A DNA stretch of 64,000 bases from assembly GCA_031826515.1 (NCBI GenBank), contig CP134536.1:818001-882000 (forward strand). The letters are read 5' to 3'. The notes under the pieces are model-generated. The model was not told the origin of the DNA, made no database searches, and saw only the letters and a list, made by a program, of their open reading frames with translations. Below, piece by piece: positions 17,031 through 27,469 of the stretch (within the stretch, counting starts at the first letter, position 1; each line of letters starts with the position of its first letter). Both the position numbers and the translations under genes were made by a program. Source of the stretch: Flavobacteriaceae bacterium HL-DH10 (GTDB taxonomy: Bacteria > Bacteroidota > Bacteroidia > Flavobacteriales > Flavobacteriaceae).

Positions 17031-18047
17031 ATGGGAGAAAAAATATTAAATTTTGATACGGCTTTTCCATTAATGGAGAAATTTGACAAAGAGGTTTTTA
17101 AAAAAGTTTTTCCAAAATCGACCTATTTACAAGCTTATCATTTAGGCAGAATAGTAGGAAAGTTTAATTACAAAGGATTATTTGACAATACAAATTACAA
17201 GGTTAGTATAGATGAATCTTTTATTCATTTTACTTCATTACAAGCTTTAACAAGTATTTTAAATAATGGTTTTTTTAGATTATCTGAATTCAGACACTTT
17301 GAAGACATTGAAGAACTACATTACGCCTCTAAAATATTTAGTGATATTGACTCATTTAAACCAAATGAAGAAAATATCAATGACCAAAAAGAAAATTGTT
17401 TTGCCTTATCTGCTTGCCTAAAAACAGAAAACACTCTTAAAAATTCTTTTATGTGGGAAAAATATGGCAATAAAGGAAAAGGAGTTATTATTCAATTCAA
17501 ATTAAATTATGATAAAATATTCAAATTTCTTTTAGGTAAAGTACAATATGGAGAAGAGGGTTTGAAAAACATAACCTATATAAAAGAGCTTGCTGAAAAA
17601 TTTAGAGTCGAAAATGATGGTTTTTATTATGATGAATTCCCAGAAAGGATAATGGAATTTTTAGCGTTTCATAAACAAGATAAATATTTATCCGAAAACG
17701 AAGTTCGGTTCTTTTTTAACGAAAAGAAACGAAAATATGATAAACACAACCACGAATCAATTTATGAAGATATTACCGCAAATAATGAAGTAAGATACTT
17801 CTTTAAAACATTCCTAACTGAAAGAAAATCAGTTTTAGAAAGAGAAATTAACAACAAAGAAATTAGTAACCAATATTTCGAACTATATCCAACAATTGAA
17901 ATAGAGAATATAATTTTAGGCAATAATCTAGACATTAAGAGAAAGGTGGAAATATTTCAATTACTATCAGTGATTAAAACTAAATATAAATATAATTTTG
18001 AACTTCATCAACTCACAGATGAAGATACAATTCAAGAATTCAGATAA
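17031..18047 (+). CDS. DUF2971 family protein
   Basis: 338-residue cytoplasmic protein. The DUF2971 pattern is visible: FIHFTSLQALTSILNNGFFR with LSEFRHFEDIEELHY (the place where family members have a FNDP-like motif), then CFALSACLKTENTLKNSFMW, and EKYGNKGKGVIIQFKL. The C-terminal third is charged and helical. Function of the family is not established. The gene stands alone in a convergent position to argS, 116 bases after the receptor gene, with lower GC than its neighbours by eye; it may be recently acquired cargo. Confidence 0.72.
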   Translation: MGEKILNFDTAFPLMEKFDKEVFKKVFPKSTYLQAYHLGRIVGKFNYKGLFDNTNYKVSIDESFIHFTSLQALTSILNNGFFRLSEFRHFEDIEELHYASKIFSDIDSFKPNEENINDQKENCFALSACLKTENTLKNSFMWEKYGNKGKGVIIQFKLNYDKIFKFLLGKVQYGEEGLKNITYIKELAEKFRVENDGFYYDEFPERIMEFLAFHKQDKYLSENEVRFFFNEKKRKYDKHNHESIYEDITANNEVRYFFKTFLTERKSVLEREINNKEISNQYFELYPTIEIENIILGNNLDIKRKVEIFQLLSVIKTKYKYNFELHQLTDEDTIQEFR

Positions 18048-18208
18048 TAGAATATAAAAGCCTACACCTAACAATGCAGATAAAAATTGCTTAATTCAGT
18101 AAAATAGAATGTTTCTAAAACAAATTAATATTAAATTTAAACATCGGAAAATTGCTTTTTAAAACTCGCAACTTTTCATATCCAAAACCGCTAAACAAAC
18201 CTCAAAAA

Positions 18209-19993
18209 TTACATCCTTTCAGGAACTTGAATACCTAAAACGCTAAACGCATTTTTTATGGTATTGGCTACCGTATTAGAAAGCTGTATTCTAAGCAACT
18301 TTTCATTGTCGGTATCGGCACCTAAAATAGACACGTTTTGGTAAAAAGAATTAAATTCTTTTACTAAATCATAAGTATAATTAGCCACTAAAGCTGGACT
18401 ATGGTTTTCAGCAGCATTTTGTATCACCTCTGGAAACAATTGTAATTGCTTAATAAGTTCTTTCTCTTTAAGATGTAATGGCAAATCTTCAACTGTTTGC
18501 GCAACAGCCTCTTTTACATTGGCTTTTCGTAAAATAGATTGAATTCTGGCATACGTATATTGAATAAAAGACCCTGTATTTCCTTGAAAATCTATAGATT
18601 CTTTCGGATCAAACAAAATACGTTTTTTAGGATCTACTTTTAAAATGTAATATTTTAAAGCTCCTAAACCAATCGTTTTATATAAGTCTTGTTTTTCTTC
18701 TTCTGTGTATCCATCAAGCTTTCCTAATTCTTCTGAAATCTCACCAGCAGTACGCGACATCTCATCAACTAAATCATCAGCATCAACAACAGTACCTTCT
18801 CTACTCTTCATTTTTCCGCTAGGTAAATCTACCATACCATAACTTAAATGATATAAGTTTTCTGCCCATTCAAACCCTAACTTTTTCAGAATTAAAAACA
18901 ACACTTGAAAATGGTAGTCTTGCTCGTTACCAACAGTATAAACCATACCACCAACATCTGGAAAATCTTTAATACGTTGTATAGCAGTACCAATATCTTG
19001 CGTCATATAAACCGCAGTTCCATCGGCACGAAGTACTATTTTTTTATCGAGTCCGTCTTCGGTTAAATCACACCAAACCGAACCATCTGCTTCTTTAATA
19101 AAAACACCTTTTTTTAATCCTTCAGCAACAAACTCTTTTCCTAATAAATAGGTATTACTTTCATAATATAAGGTATCAAAATCTACTCCTAGGTTTTTAT
19201 AACTTTCTGCAAAGCCTTCATACACCCAACCGTTCATTTTTTTCCAAAGCGCCACAACTTCTTCATCACCTGCTTCCCATTTTAAAAGCATATCTTGAGC
19301 TTCTAATAATAATGGTGCATTCTTTTTGGCTTCTTCTTCTGTTTGTCCTTGGGCAATTAAATCTTGAATTTCCTTTTTATATTCTTGATCGAACTTTACA
19401 TAGTAATTCCCAACTAATTTATCGCCTTTTAAACCCGTACTTTCAGGAGTTTCTCCGTTACCAAACTTCTCCCAAGCCAACATACTTTTACATATATGTA
19501 TACCACGGTCATTTATAATTTGAGTTTTATATACTTTTTTACCAGACGCCTTTAAAATTTCGGCAACACTATACCCTAAAAGGTTATTTCTAACATGGCC
19601 TAGATGAAGTGGTTTATTAGTATTAGGTGAAGAATACTCTACCATAATAGCTTTTTCTTCGGCATTTGGCGAAACAAAACCATATGTTTCATTTTCTTTT
19701 ATGCCATTAAAAAAGTTAATATAATATGAGTCGCTTATTTCAATATTCAAAAAGCCTTTTACAACATTAAACGCTTTTACATCTTCTACAAACTCTACCA
19801 AATAATTACCAATAGTTTCTCCTATTTGTACTGGATTTCCTTTCACAAAACGCAACATAGGAAAAATAACAACAGTAATATCGCCAGGAAATTCTTTTCG
19901 GGTAGCTTGAAATTCTACCGATTCTAATGTTACATTAAAACTTGTTAAAACAGCTTGTTTTACTTGGTTTGATAAGGTTTCTTGAAGACTCAT
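18209..19993 (-). CDS. argS: Arginine--tRNA ligase
   Basis: 594-residue class I aminoacyl-tRNA synthetase charging tRNA-Arg. The N-terminal tRNA-binding Add-1 domain spans about 1-110. The HIGH signature appears as HLGH at 130-133 in EYSSPNTNKPLHLGHVRN; the KMSK equivalent is SGKMKSREG. The C-terminal DALR anticodon-binding domain (from about 475, SIDFQGNTGSFIQYTYAR to LGIQVPERM) ends with the LGxxVPERM seal found in most ArgRS. Length is normal. No promoter consensus was confirmed upstream. Confidence 0.97.
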   Translation of the reverse strand: MSLQETLSNQVKQAVLTSFNVTLESVEFQATRKEFPGDITVVIFPMLRFVKGNPVQIGETIGNYLVEFVEDVKAFNVVKGFLNIEISDSYYINFFNGIKENETYGFVSPNAEEKAIMVEYSSPNTNKPLHLGHVRNNLLGYSVAEILKASGKKVYKTQIINDRGIHICKSMLAWEKFGNGETPESTGLKGDKLVGNYYVKFDQEYKKEIQDLIAQGQTEEEAKKNAPLLLEAQDMLLKWEAGDEEVVALWKKMNGWVYEGFAESYKNLGVDFDTLYYESNTYLLGKEFVAEGLKKGVFIKEADGSVWCDLTEDGLDKKIVLRADGTAVYMTQDIGTAIQRIKDFPDVGGMVYTVGNEQDYHFQVLFLILKKLGFEWAENLYHLSYGMVDLPSGKMKSREGTVVDADDLVDEMSRTAGEISEELGKLDGYTEEEKQDLYKTIGLGALKYYILKVDPKKRILFDPKESIDFQGNTGSFIQYTYARIQSILRKANVKEAVAQTVEDLPLHLKEKELIKQLQLFPEVIQNAAENHSPALVANYTYDLVKEFNSFYQNVSILGADTDNEKLLRIQLSNTVANTIKNAFSVLGIQVPERM

Positions 19994-20445
19994 TAATCGT
20001 TACTTTTTTAGGTGAGCAAAGATAAAACTTTTATTTATGCCTTGTTGCAAAAATTAGCTTTTATAAGCCAATACAATCTGTAGTTGAACCTACATTAAAA
20101 TCACAACCAAATCATTAATAAATAAAATGCAAAAAAAAAGAAAAAAACAATGTGCATTTCATCGGCTAAAGTGTCGTTTTCCTATGATTTTTGCCGTTCA
20201 TCTATTCGTCGATTTTTTCTCAAAAATAGACCTATCCATTCATCTAATTTTTTGGTAGTAAAACCCATAAATTAGATTTTGATAAGCGTTTTTACAACTT
20301 TTGTTGAGTAAAGCTATTAATATTTTTTTTGTTTTATTAAAAACACTAATAATAGATTACAGGATAAAATTAGGACTTTCTTTATTTCCCTCAAATAAAG
20401 ACACTAAATGATTTTATTTTAAAGCACTGTAATACTAATGATTGT
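19994..20445. other. 452-base divergent intergenic region between argS and histidine kinase
   Basis: No open frame of note. Three TTCATC boxes stand at 20158, 20197 and 20239 (39 and 42 bases apart); the last two share a longer ATTCATCTA / GTTCATCTA context followed by T-runs. A perfect 8-bp inverted repeat CTTTATTT / AAATAAAG with a CCCTC loop lies at 20380-20400, about 45 bases before the kinase ATG. These are candidate regulator sites for the kinase gene; none is proven. Confidence 0.45.
20380..20400. promoter_or_regulatory. Inverted repeat upstream of the TPR-histidine kinase
   Basis: CTTTATTT, 5-base loop CCCTC, AAATAAAG. The position 45 bases before the start codon fits an operator or a leader hairpin. 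There is no T-run, so it is unlikely to be a terminator. Confidence 0.35.
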
Positions 20446-22515
20446 ATGAGGAAAACAATTACTTTAATTATATTATGTTTATCTATATTCTTTGGTTTTT
20501 CTCAAACTAAGGAAATAGACAGCATTTCCATACAATTAGCGTTTCAAAATCAAGATTCTACAAAAGTTGAAACGTCTTTACTATTAATTAAATCACTTTA
20601 TGAAATTAAAGAATACGACAGAGCCTTAAAATATATTGTTCAAAGTGAAAAACTCTCTTCAAGTATAAACTACAATAAAGGTATTGCCGAAATAACGTAT
20701 TATAAAGCCTTAATTTACGCTGCAAAAGATGATTATATAAATGCTACCAGCGGTTATAATAAAGCAAAAGAATTATTCATTCAATTAAGTGACACTCTAG
20801 GTGTTGCTTATGTAAACAATAGTATCGGGTTAATAGAAATTAAGCGTGGTAACTATGCTAACGGATTAAAACACTTACTATCTGCCATTAAAGAATTAGA
20901 AAGCAGACGCCTTAAAAGAGAACTTTCTTTAGCTTATAGCCACCTAGCCAAAGCCTTTTATGAAATTCATGACTACGATCAAGCAATAGATTATAATTTA
21001 AAAGCCTTAGAGGTTCAAGAACAACTTAATGACGCTGTAGGAATTAGTCAAACTAACAATCAACTTGCCGAATTATACTCCATTAAAAAAGAATACAGAA
21101 AAGCTATTGAATTTTACGAAAAAGTTATTGAGGGTAATACTGGTGCTAGTGATTCTATCCGTGCTCAAATATTCCCAAAACTTGGAGGTGAATATTTAAA
21201 ATTTAACGATTATGAAAAAGCTTCTAAATATTTAATTGAAGGCTACAACTTAAATACACGTTTTAAAAACGAACCTAATTTACTAATTGCGTTAAATAAT
21301 CTAGGTGATTTAAACTTAAAACAAAGTCGATTAATTTTAGCTGAAAGGCAATTATTGCAAGCTGGAGCTATTGCTGAAAAAATTGATAACAAAACGGAGT
21401 TATTAAAGCATTATAAATTAATGAAAGCTTTAGATTCTACCAAACGTAATTTTGACAGAGCTTTTATTTGGCAGCGCAAATACTATGATTTAAAAAATAG
21501 CCTTAATAGAAAGACGGTTTCTTTAGACACAAAAACAAAAGTTTCTAATGCTCTAGAATTAGAAACTAATTTTGATAATAAAGAAGCATTCATCCAACCT
21601 GAAGAAAAAGCAACTAACGCTGAAGGATTAAAATTCTTTAATAAATACAAGCTCATTTTTTACGGATTAATAGCTGCATTAGCTATTGTATCTGTTTTTT
21701 TAGTTCTTATTTTTTTAAAAAGAAATAATAATATAAAATACACTCAAGAATTAGAAGAAAAAAACATTAAAATCGAATTACAAAATGAAGCCTTTTCAGA
21801 ACAAACCAAACATCTGGAAAATGTTAATAATGTAAAAGATAAATTATTTTCTATAGTATCTCACGATTTAAAAGACTCGCTTTCATCTATTAATGGCTTT
21901 ATAGATTTACTTAGAGAAGGATCTTTAACTAGAGAAGAGTTTGACAACTTAATTCCCGAATTAAGCGAGAATGCCAACAATGCTTCATTATTGCTATTTA
22001 ATTTATTAAACTGGTCTAAATCTCAAATGCAATCATTAGAGCCTAAACCAACTTTATTTGATATTCAAGAAGTTTTTGAAGATAAAGTGAAACTTGTTGA
22101 ACAACGCATGGAAAGCAAAGGCATAGAATTAATAGATCACTCGTTACGAGATTTTGCTTATGCCGATAGAAGTATGTTTGAAATTGTTGTTCAAAACTTA
22201 CTTGCCAATGCTCTAAAATTTTGTAAAAATGGAGACTCCATTACCATTGCAAACCACATTAGTAATGGTAGTTGTATTGTAAGTATTGCAGATACGGGTG
22301 TTGGTATTTCAAAAGAAAATATTGAAAAACTATTTAAGAATAATTCTTTTACTACCATGGGTACCAACAACGAAAAAGGAACTGGTTTAGGACTATCTAT
22401 TTGTAAAGAATTAATAGAGCTTAATAATGGTAAAATCTGGGTAGAAAGTACTCAAGGTGTAGGAAGTACCTTTTATGTACAACTTCCAAAATCCAGACCT
22501 AATGGAGACCATTAG
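20446..22515 (+). CDS. TPR-repeat sensor histidine kinase
   Basis: 689 residues. A signal peptide (TLIILCLSIFFGFSQ) leads to an extracytoplasmic region of about five to seven TPR-type helix pairs (45-340), then one membrane helix at about 402-424, a short coiled coil (430-465), a HisKA domain with phospho-acceptor His473 in FSIVSHDLKDSLS, and a HATPase domain (N box NLLANALKF, G1 DTGVGISKENIEKLF, G2 GTGLGLSICKELI). No receiver domain and no adjacent response regulator are present, so it is an orphan kinase. TPR-type sensor regions are common in Bacteroidota kinases. The stop overlaps the stop of the convergent CtlX-like gene by 4 bases. Confidence 0.92.
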   Translation: MRKTITLIILCLSIFFGFSQTKEIDSISIQLAFQNQDSTKVETSLLLIKSLYEIKEYDRALKYIVQSEKLSSSINYNKGIAEITYYKALIYAAKDDYINATSGYNKAKELFIQLSDTLGVAYVNNSIGLIEIKRGNYANGLKHLLSAIKELESRRLKRELSLAYSHLAKAFYEIHDYDQAIDYNLKALEVQEQLNDAVGISQTNNQLAELYSIKKEYRKAIEFYEKVIEGNTGASDSIRAQIFPKLGGEYLKFNDYEKASKYLIEGYNLNTRFKNEPNLLIALNNLGDLNLKQSRLILAERQLLQAGAIAEKIDNKTELLKHYKLMKALDSTKRNFDRAFIWQRKYYDLKNSLNRKTVSLDTKTKVSNALELETNFDNKEAFIQPEEKATNAEGLKFFNKYKLIFYGLIAALAIVSVFLVLIFLKRNNNIKYTQELEEKNIKIELQNEAFSEQTKHLENVNNVKDKLFSIVSHDLKDSLSSINGFIDLLREGSLTREEFDNLIPELSENANNASLLLFNLLNWSKSQMQSLEPKPTLFDIQEVFEDKVKLVEQRMESKGIELIDHSLRDFAYADRSMFEIVVQNLLANALKFCKNGDSITIANHISNGSCIVSIADTGVGISKENIEKLFKNNSFTTMGTNNEKGTGLGLSICKELIELNNGKIWVESTQGVGSTFYVQLPKSRPNGDH

Positions 22516-23447
22516 GCTTTAGGTAAAAACACTTCTGCCATCATACATCGCGCACTACCGCCCCCACAAGCTTCAATAGTCTTCAAGGAACTAGAAAGAA
22601 TAGCCGTATGCTTTTCTAATTTTTGTATCTGAGATGCTGTTAATGAATTATAAGCCGATTCACTCATTATTAAATACAAAGTATCATTAGCACCTTTTAC
22701 TTGTAGCATATTACCAGCAAAATTATTAACCTGAGATTCTGTGATGTCTATAATTTCTTTTCCGTCTTCTTTTAAATGGGTAATGACATTTTTACGTTCT
22801 TTCTTATCATCAATACTACTTAAGCAAATAACTGCAAACGTTTCACCTAAACACATCATAACATTGGTATGATAGATTGCTTTACGCTCACCCTCTACAG
22901 TTTGGTTTGCTGAAAAAACAACTGGAAAATATTCAAAGTCTTCACAAAACTCAATGAATAAATCTTCATCTGCACGAGGTGACAATGCACAATATGCTTT
23001 ACGATTTACCCGATCTAACAAAAGGCTTCCTGTGCCTTCTAAAAAAACATTTTCTTCTTCAGCACTTGTATAATCAATAACATCATGTATTAAAAATCCA
23101 GCGTCTTCTAATTTTAAAAGGACATCTTCTCGACGCTCAAAACGTCTATTTTCAGCAAACATGGGATATAAGCCAACGGTTCCATTTTCATGAAAAGACA
23201 CCCAGTTATTAGGAAAAATAGAATCAGGAGTATCAAACTCATCCGTATCATTTACAACCACTACATTAACCCCTATTTCTCTTAACTTTATGACATAATC
23301 ATCAAACTCTTGTTGTGCTTTTGCATTAATAGCAGCTGGTAACAAGCCCGCCAATTCCTTTTGGTAATAGTTATTTACGGCTGTTTGTTCGTTCATCCTA
23401 AAATTGATAGGACGAATCATTAAAATAGTATTTGTAGTTTGTTGCAT
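22512..23447 (-). CDS. ctlX: CtlX-like citrulline/arginine-group hydrolase
   Basis: 311-residue guanidino-group-modifying enzyme of the amidinotransferase/arginine deiminase superfamily, close to proteins called CtlX (citrulline ureidase type). Visible are the substrate-binding DSIFPNNWVSFHENG near residues 74-88, FLEGTGSLLLDR, LSPRADEDL, a His in AIYHTNVMMCLG, and the nucleophile Cys301 in GGGSARCMMAEVF. The gene starts 9 bases after the amidinotransferase-like gene, so the two probably form an operon acting on arginine or citrulline. The symbol is given by resemblance, not by proof of substrate. Confidence 0.8.
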   Translation of the reverse strand: MQQTTNTILMIRPINFRMNEQTAVNNYYQKELAGLLPAAINAKAQQEFDDYVIKLREIGVNVVVVNDTDEFDTPDSIFPNNWVSFHENGTVGLYPMFAENRRFERREDVLLKLEDAGFLIHDVIDYTSAEEENVFLEGTGSLLLDRVNRKAYCALSPRADEDLFIEFCEDFEYFPVVFSANQTVEGERKAIYHTNVMMCLGETFAVICLSSIDDKKERKNVITHLKEDGKEIIDITESQVNNFAGNMLQVKGANDTLYLIMSESAYNSLTASQIQKLEKHTAILSSSLKTIEACGGGSARCMMAEVFLPKA

Positions 23448-23456
23448 ATATTTAAA

Positions 23457-24371
23457 TTAATCCCTAATTAATGGCATAGTAGAACATCTTAACAAACCTC
23501 CTTGTTTTGAAATTTCGGCATAAGGAACTTCTTCAACCTTAAAACCTTGTTTACGTAACCATGTATTTAAGCGTGTAAAGTTTTTTTCAGATATAATAAC
23601 ATCTTCAGAAATGGAAAAAATATTACTATTCATTTGGTACATTTCGTCTTTATCAATTTCAAATATATTTTCTTTTCCAAAAAAGTCAACTAACCATTGA
23701 TATTCCTTTTCAACTAAAAACCCGTTTTTATGTATAATAGCTTTGTCTTTTCCAATAGGTTGAAAACAGCAATCTAAATGCAAAGCATTTTCTTTAGCAT
23801 TGGTATTTGACTTTCTAAGCTCAAAAGATTTGACAATTTTATGAGGAAACAATTCTTGAATAGCAATAACTGCATCCATATTGGTGCGAGCAGTAATTAA
23901 ATCTGGATAATCAATGCCAGAATATGTTCCAATAAAAATATAATCGTTCCAAGGCATGACATCACCGCCTTCAACATGACATTCTTCTGGTAAAATAATA
24001 CGGTTTTCTTCTTCTACTTGATTCCATATATACCCAATAGCTTCGACTTCCTCTTCTCTATTAGGTAATATATTTGCCCGTAGCATCTTATTTTCGATTA
24101 CAAAAGCAATATCACGTGAAAATATTTGGTTACAGTTTTCTATAACTTTTGGTCTTAAAATAGTAACATCATATTTTTCAAAAACAGATGCTACAGCATC
24201 TAATTCAAGAATCATATCTTCTTCTTTAGGATAGGTTGCCGTCAACACATGTTCAATACTCTTAGGGTCATAGCAATCTTCTACTTTTGGCGTAGGACCA
24301 TTACTTTTCGCAGTTCCTAAAACAACGGTACGCAACCGTGATGTTTCATTATTTACATTTAATTTAAGCAT
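23457..24371 (-). CDS. Amidinotransferase/DDAH-like protein
   Basis: 304-residue protein of the amidinotransferase fold shared by arginine deiminase, glycine amidinotransferase and dimethylarginine hydrolase. Motifs: FSRDIAFVI (substrate Asp), CHVEGGDVMPW (metal/acid Glu and Asp), the catalytic His in ALHLDCCFQPI and the catalytic Cys296 in LLRCSTMPL. The substrate is not decided by these residues. It is the first gene of a two-gene unit with the CtlX-like enzyme. No terminator was seen directly after that pair. Confidence 0.78.
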   Translation of the reverse strand: MLKLNVNNETSRLRTVVLGTAKSNGPTPKVEDCYDPKSIEHVLTATYPKEEDMILELDAVASVFEKYDVTILRPKVIENCNQIFSRDIAFVIENKMLRANILPNREEEVEAIGYIWNQVEEENRIILPEECHVEGGDVMPWNDYIFIGTYSGIDYPDLITARTNMDAVIAIQELFPHKIVKSFELRKSNTNAKENALHLDCCFQPIGKDKAIIHKNGFLVEKEYQWLVDFFGKENIFEIDKDEMYQMNSNIFSISEDVIISEKNFTRLNTWLRKQGFKVEEVPYAEISKQGGLLRCSTMPLIRD

Positions 24372-24507
24372 TTACAAACGTAAAAAATATATTTCACTTT
24401 TTGAAAAATTAATAATAATATTTCAGTTTAACTAAGAATTTATCATTTTAAAACTAAAAATAAACAAAATATTAAATTAAAGTCATTAATTACAACGCCT
24501 TATAAAC

Positions 24508-24543
24508 AAAAAAAAGAGCTTCATAGAAAACTATGAAGCTCTT
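24508..24543 (-). terminator. Intrinsic terminator of gltA
   Basis: A perfect 13-bp stem (AAGAGCTTCATAG / CTATGAAGCTCTT) with an AAAA loop. The minus strand continues into a T-run. It is 24 bases after the gltA stop. Confidence 0.9.
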
Positions 24544-24567
24544 AAATAATACATTATAAAATATTAT

Positions 24568-25854
24568 TTATCTTTTTTCAATGGGCACAAACGATCTTTC
24601 TGTTGCTCCAATATATAATTGTCTAGGTCTTCCAATAGGTTCTTTACGTAAACGCATCTCACGCCATTGAGCAATCCACCCTGGTAAACGTCCTAAAGCA
24701 AACATAACGGTAAACATATCGGTTGGTATTCCCATACCTCTATAAATTATACCTGAATAAAAATCTACATTAGGATACAATTTTCTATCAACAAAGTATT
24801 GATCTTCTAAAGCTTCTTTTTCTAGACCTTTAGCAATATCTAAAATAGGATCTTTTATACCTAAATCGCCTAAAACCTCATCGGCAGCTACCTTAATGAT
24901 TTTTGCTCTAGGGTCGAAATTTTTATAAACACGGTGTCCAAAGCCCATTAAGCGGAAAGGATCTTGCTTATCTTTAGCTTTAGCCATATACTTTTTAGTA
25001 TCTCCACCATCTACTTTTATAGCTTCTAACATTTCTAAAACCGCTTGGTTTGCTCCTCCATGAAGTGGTCCCCAAAGCGCAGAAATACCTGCAGAAATAG
25101 ATGCAAATAATCCAGCATGTGATGAACCAACTATTCTAACCGTTGAAGTTGAACAATTTTGTTCATGATCGGCATGAAGAATTAAAAGCTTATCTAAAGC
25201 ATCTACTAAAATTTTATTTTGATTATAATCTCCATTAGGTTTTCTAAACATCATTTTCAAAATGTTTTCTACATAACCTAAAGAATTGTCACCGTAGTCA
25301 AGAGGTAAACCTTCTTTCTTACGAAAAGTCCAAGCTACTAATACAGGAAATTTTCCTAATAAACGGACTACTGATTTATACATATCTTCTTCAGATTCTA
25401 CATTTACTGAAGATGGATTAAAAGCCGTCAATGCACTTGTTAAAGAGGAAATAACACCCATTGGATGTGCTGACTTAGGAAAAGCATCTAATATCTTTTT
25501 TACATCTTCATCAACAATAGATTCAGCTTTAATATCATCATGAAACTTGTCATTTTGTTCTTTTGTAGGAAGTTCTCCAAAAATTAAAAGATAAGCAACT
25601 TCTAAAAAATCAGCTTTTTCTGCTAACTCTTCAATAGAATACCCTCTATATCTTAAAATTCCTTTTTCTCCATCTAAGAAAGTAATTGCACTTTCGCAAG
25701 AACCCGTGTTTTTAAAACCAGGATCTAAAGTAATAACGCCACCTGTGTCAGTTCTAAATGTTTTAAAATCTATTGCAACTTCATTCTCTGTTCCTTTAAG
25801 TAAAGGAAATTCATGTTTCTTACCATCGATTTCTATAGAAGCAGTATTTGCCAT
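24568..25854 (-). CDS. gltA: Citrate synthase
   Basis: 428-residue type II citrate synthase condensing acetyl-CoA with oxaloacetate in the TCA cycle. Recognisable segments: the N-terminal domain ending ITLDPGFKNTGSCESAITF, the FLEVAYLLIFGELP helix, HADHEQNCSTSTVRIVGSSHA with two active-site histidines, GPLHGGANQAVLEML, the conserved GFGHRVYKNFDPRA, and PNVDFYSG near the end. Length matches the Gram-negative hexameric form. A TAATTTTG promoter element is 42 bases upstream. It is separated from eno by a terminator and is monocistronic. Confidence 0.97.
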   Translation of the reverse strand: MANTASIEIDGKKHEFPLLKGTENEVAIDFKTFRTDTGGVITLDPGFKNTGSCESAITFLDGEKGILRYRGYSIEELAEKADFLEVAYLLIFGELPTKEQNDKFHDDIKAESIVDEDVKKILDAFPKSAHPMGVISSLTSALTAFNPSSVNVESEEDMYKSVVRLLGKFPVLVAWTFRKKEGLPLDYGDNSLGYVENILKMMFRKPNGDYNQNKILVDALDKLLILHADHEQNCSTSTVRIVGSSHAGLFASISAGISALWGPLHGGANQAVLEMLEAIKVDGGDTKKYMAKAKDKQDPFRLMGFGHRVYKNFDPRAKIIKVAADEVLGDLGIKDPILDIAKGLEKEALEDQYFVDRKLYPNVDFYSGIIYRGMGIPTDMFTVMFALGRLPGWIAQWREMRLRKEPIGRPRQLYIGATERSFVPIEKR

Positions 25855-25895
25855 ATTTTTAATTAATTTGTTATGTTTAGCGGGAAGCTAATTTA

Positions 25896-25903
25896 CAAAA
25901 TTA
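25896..25903 (-). promoter_or_regulatory. Candidate -7 element of gltA (TAnnTTTG)
   Basis: The minus strand reads TAATTTTG, a full match to TAnnTTTG, 41 bases before the ATG. No clear -33 TTG was found. Confidence 0.4.
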
Positions 25904-25964
25904 GTGCCGATTTAAGAAAAAGATTAGTAAAGGTTTTAATAATTAACAAATCAGTAATATTGTT

Positions 25965-26002
25965 CAAAAAAAAAAGCGATTATTAAAAAAAATAACCGCT
26001 TT
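25965..26002 (-). terminator. Intrinsic terminator of eno
   Basis: A stem AAAGCGGTTATT / AATAATCGCTTT (one G-T pair) is read on the minus strand and followed by a run of about ten T. It begins 19 bases after the eno stop. Confidence 0.8.
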
Positions 26003-26020
26003 CTTAAAAAAATAATTTTC

Positions 26021-27367
<1,347 letters not shown>

Positions 27368-27428
27368 TTATTTTTAGATGTTTTTAAATAAATATTGAAA
27401 AACACGTCTACAACGTTTTAGTAAAGAA

Positions 27429-27462
27429 AATCCTCAAAAAAAGCGTTGTTTTTTGAGGATTT
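27429..27462 (-). terminator. Intrinsic terminator of carA
   Basis: Stem AAATCCTCAAAAAA / TTTTTTGAGGATTT with a 6-base loop, just after the carA stop. The T-run beyond the stem is short, so termination may rely on the A/T-rich stem. Confidence 0.65.
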
Positions 27463-27469
27463 ATAATTA

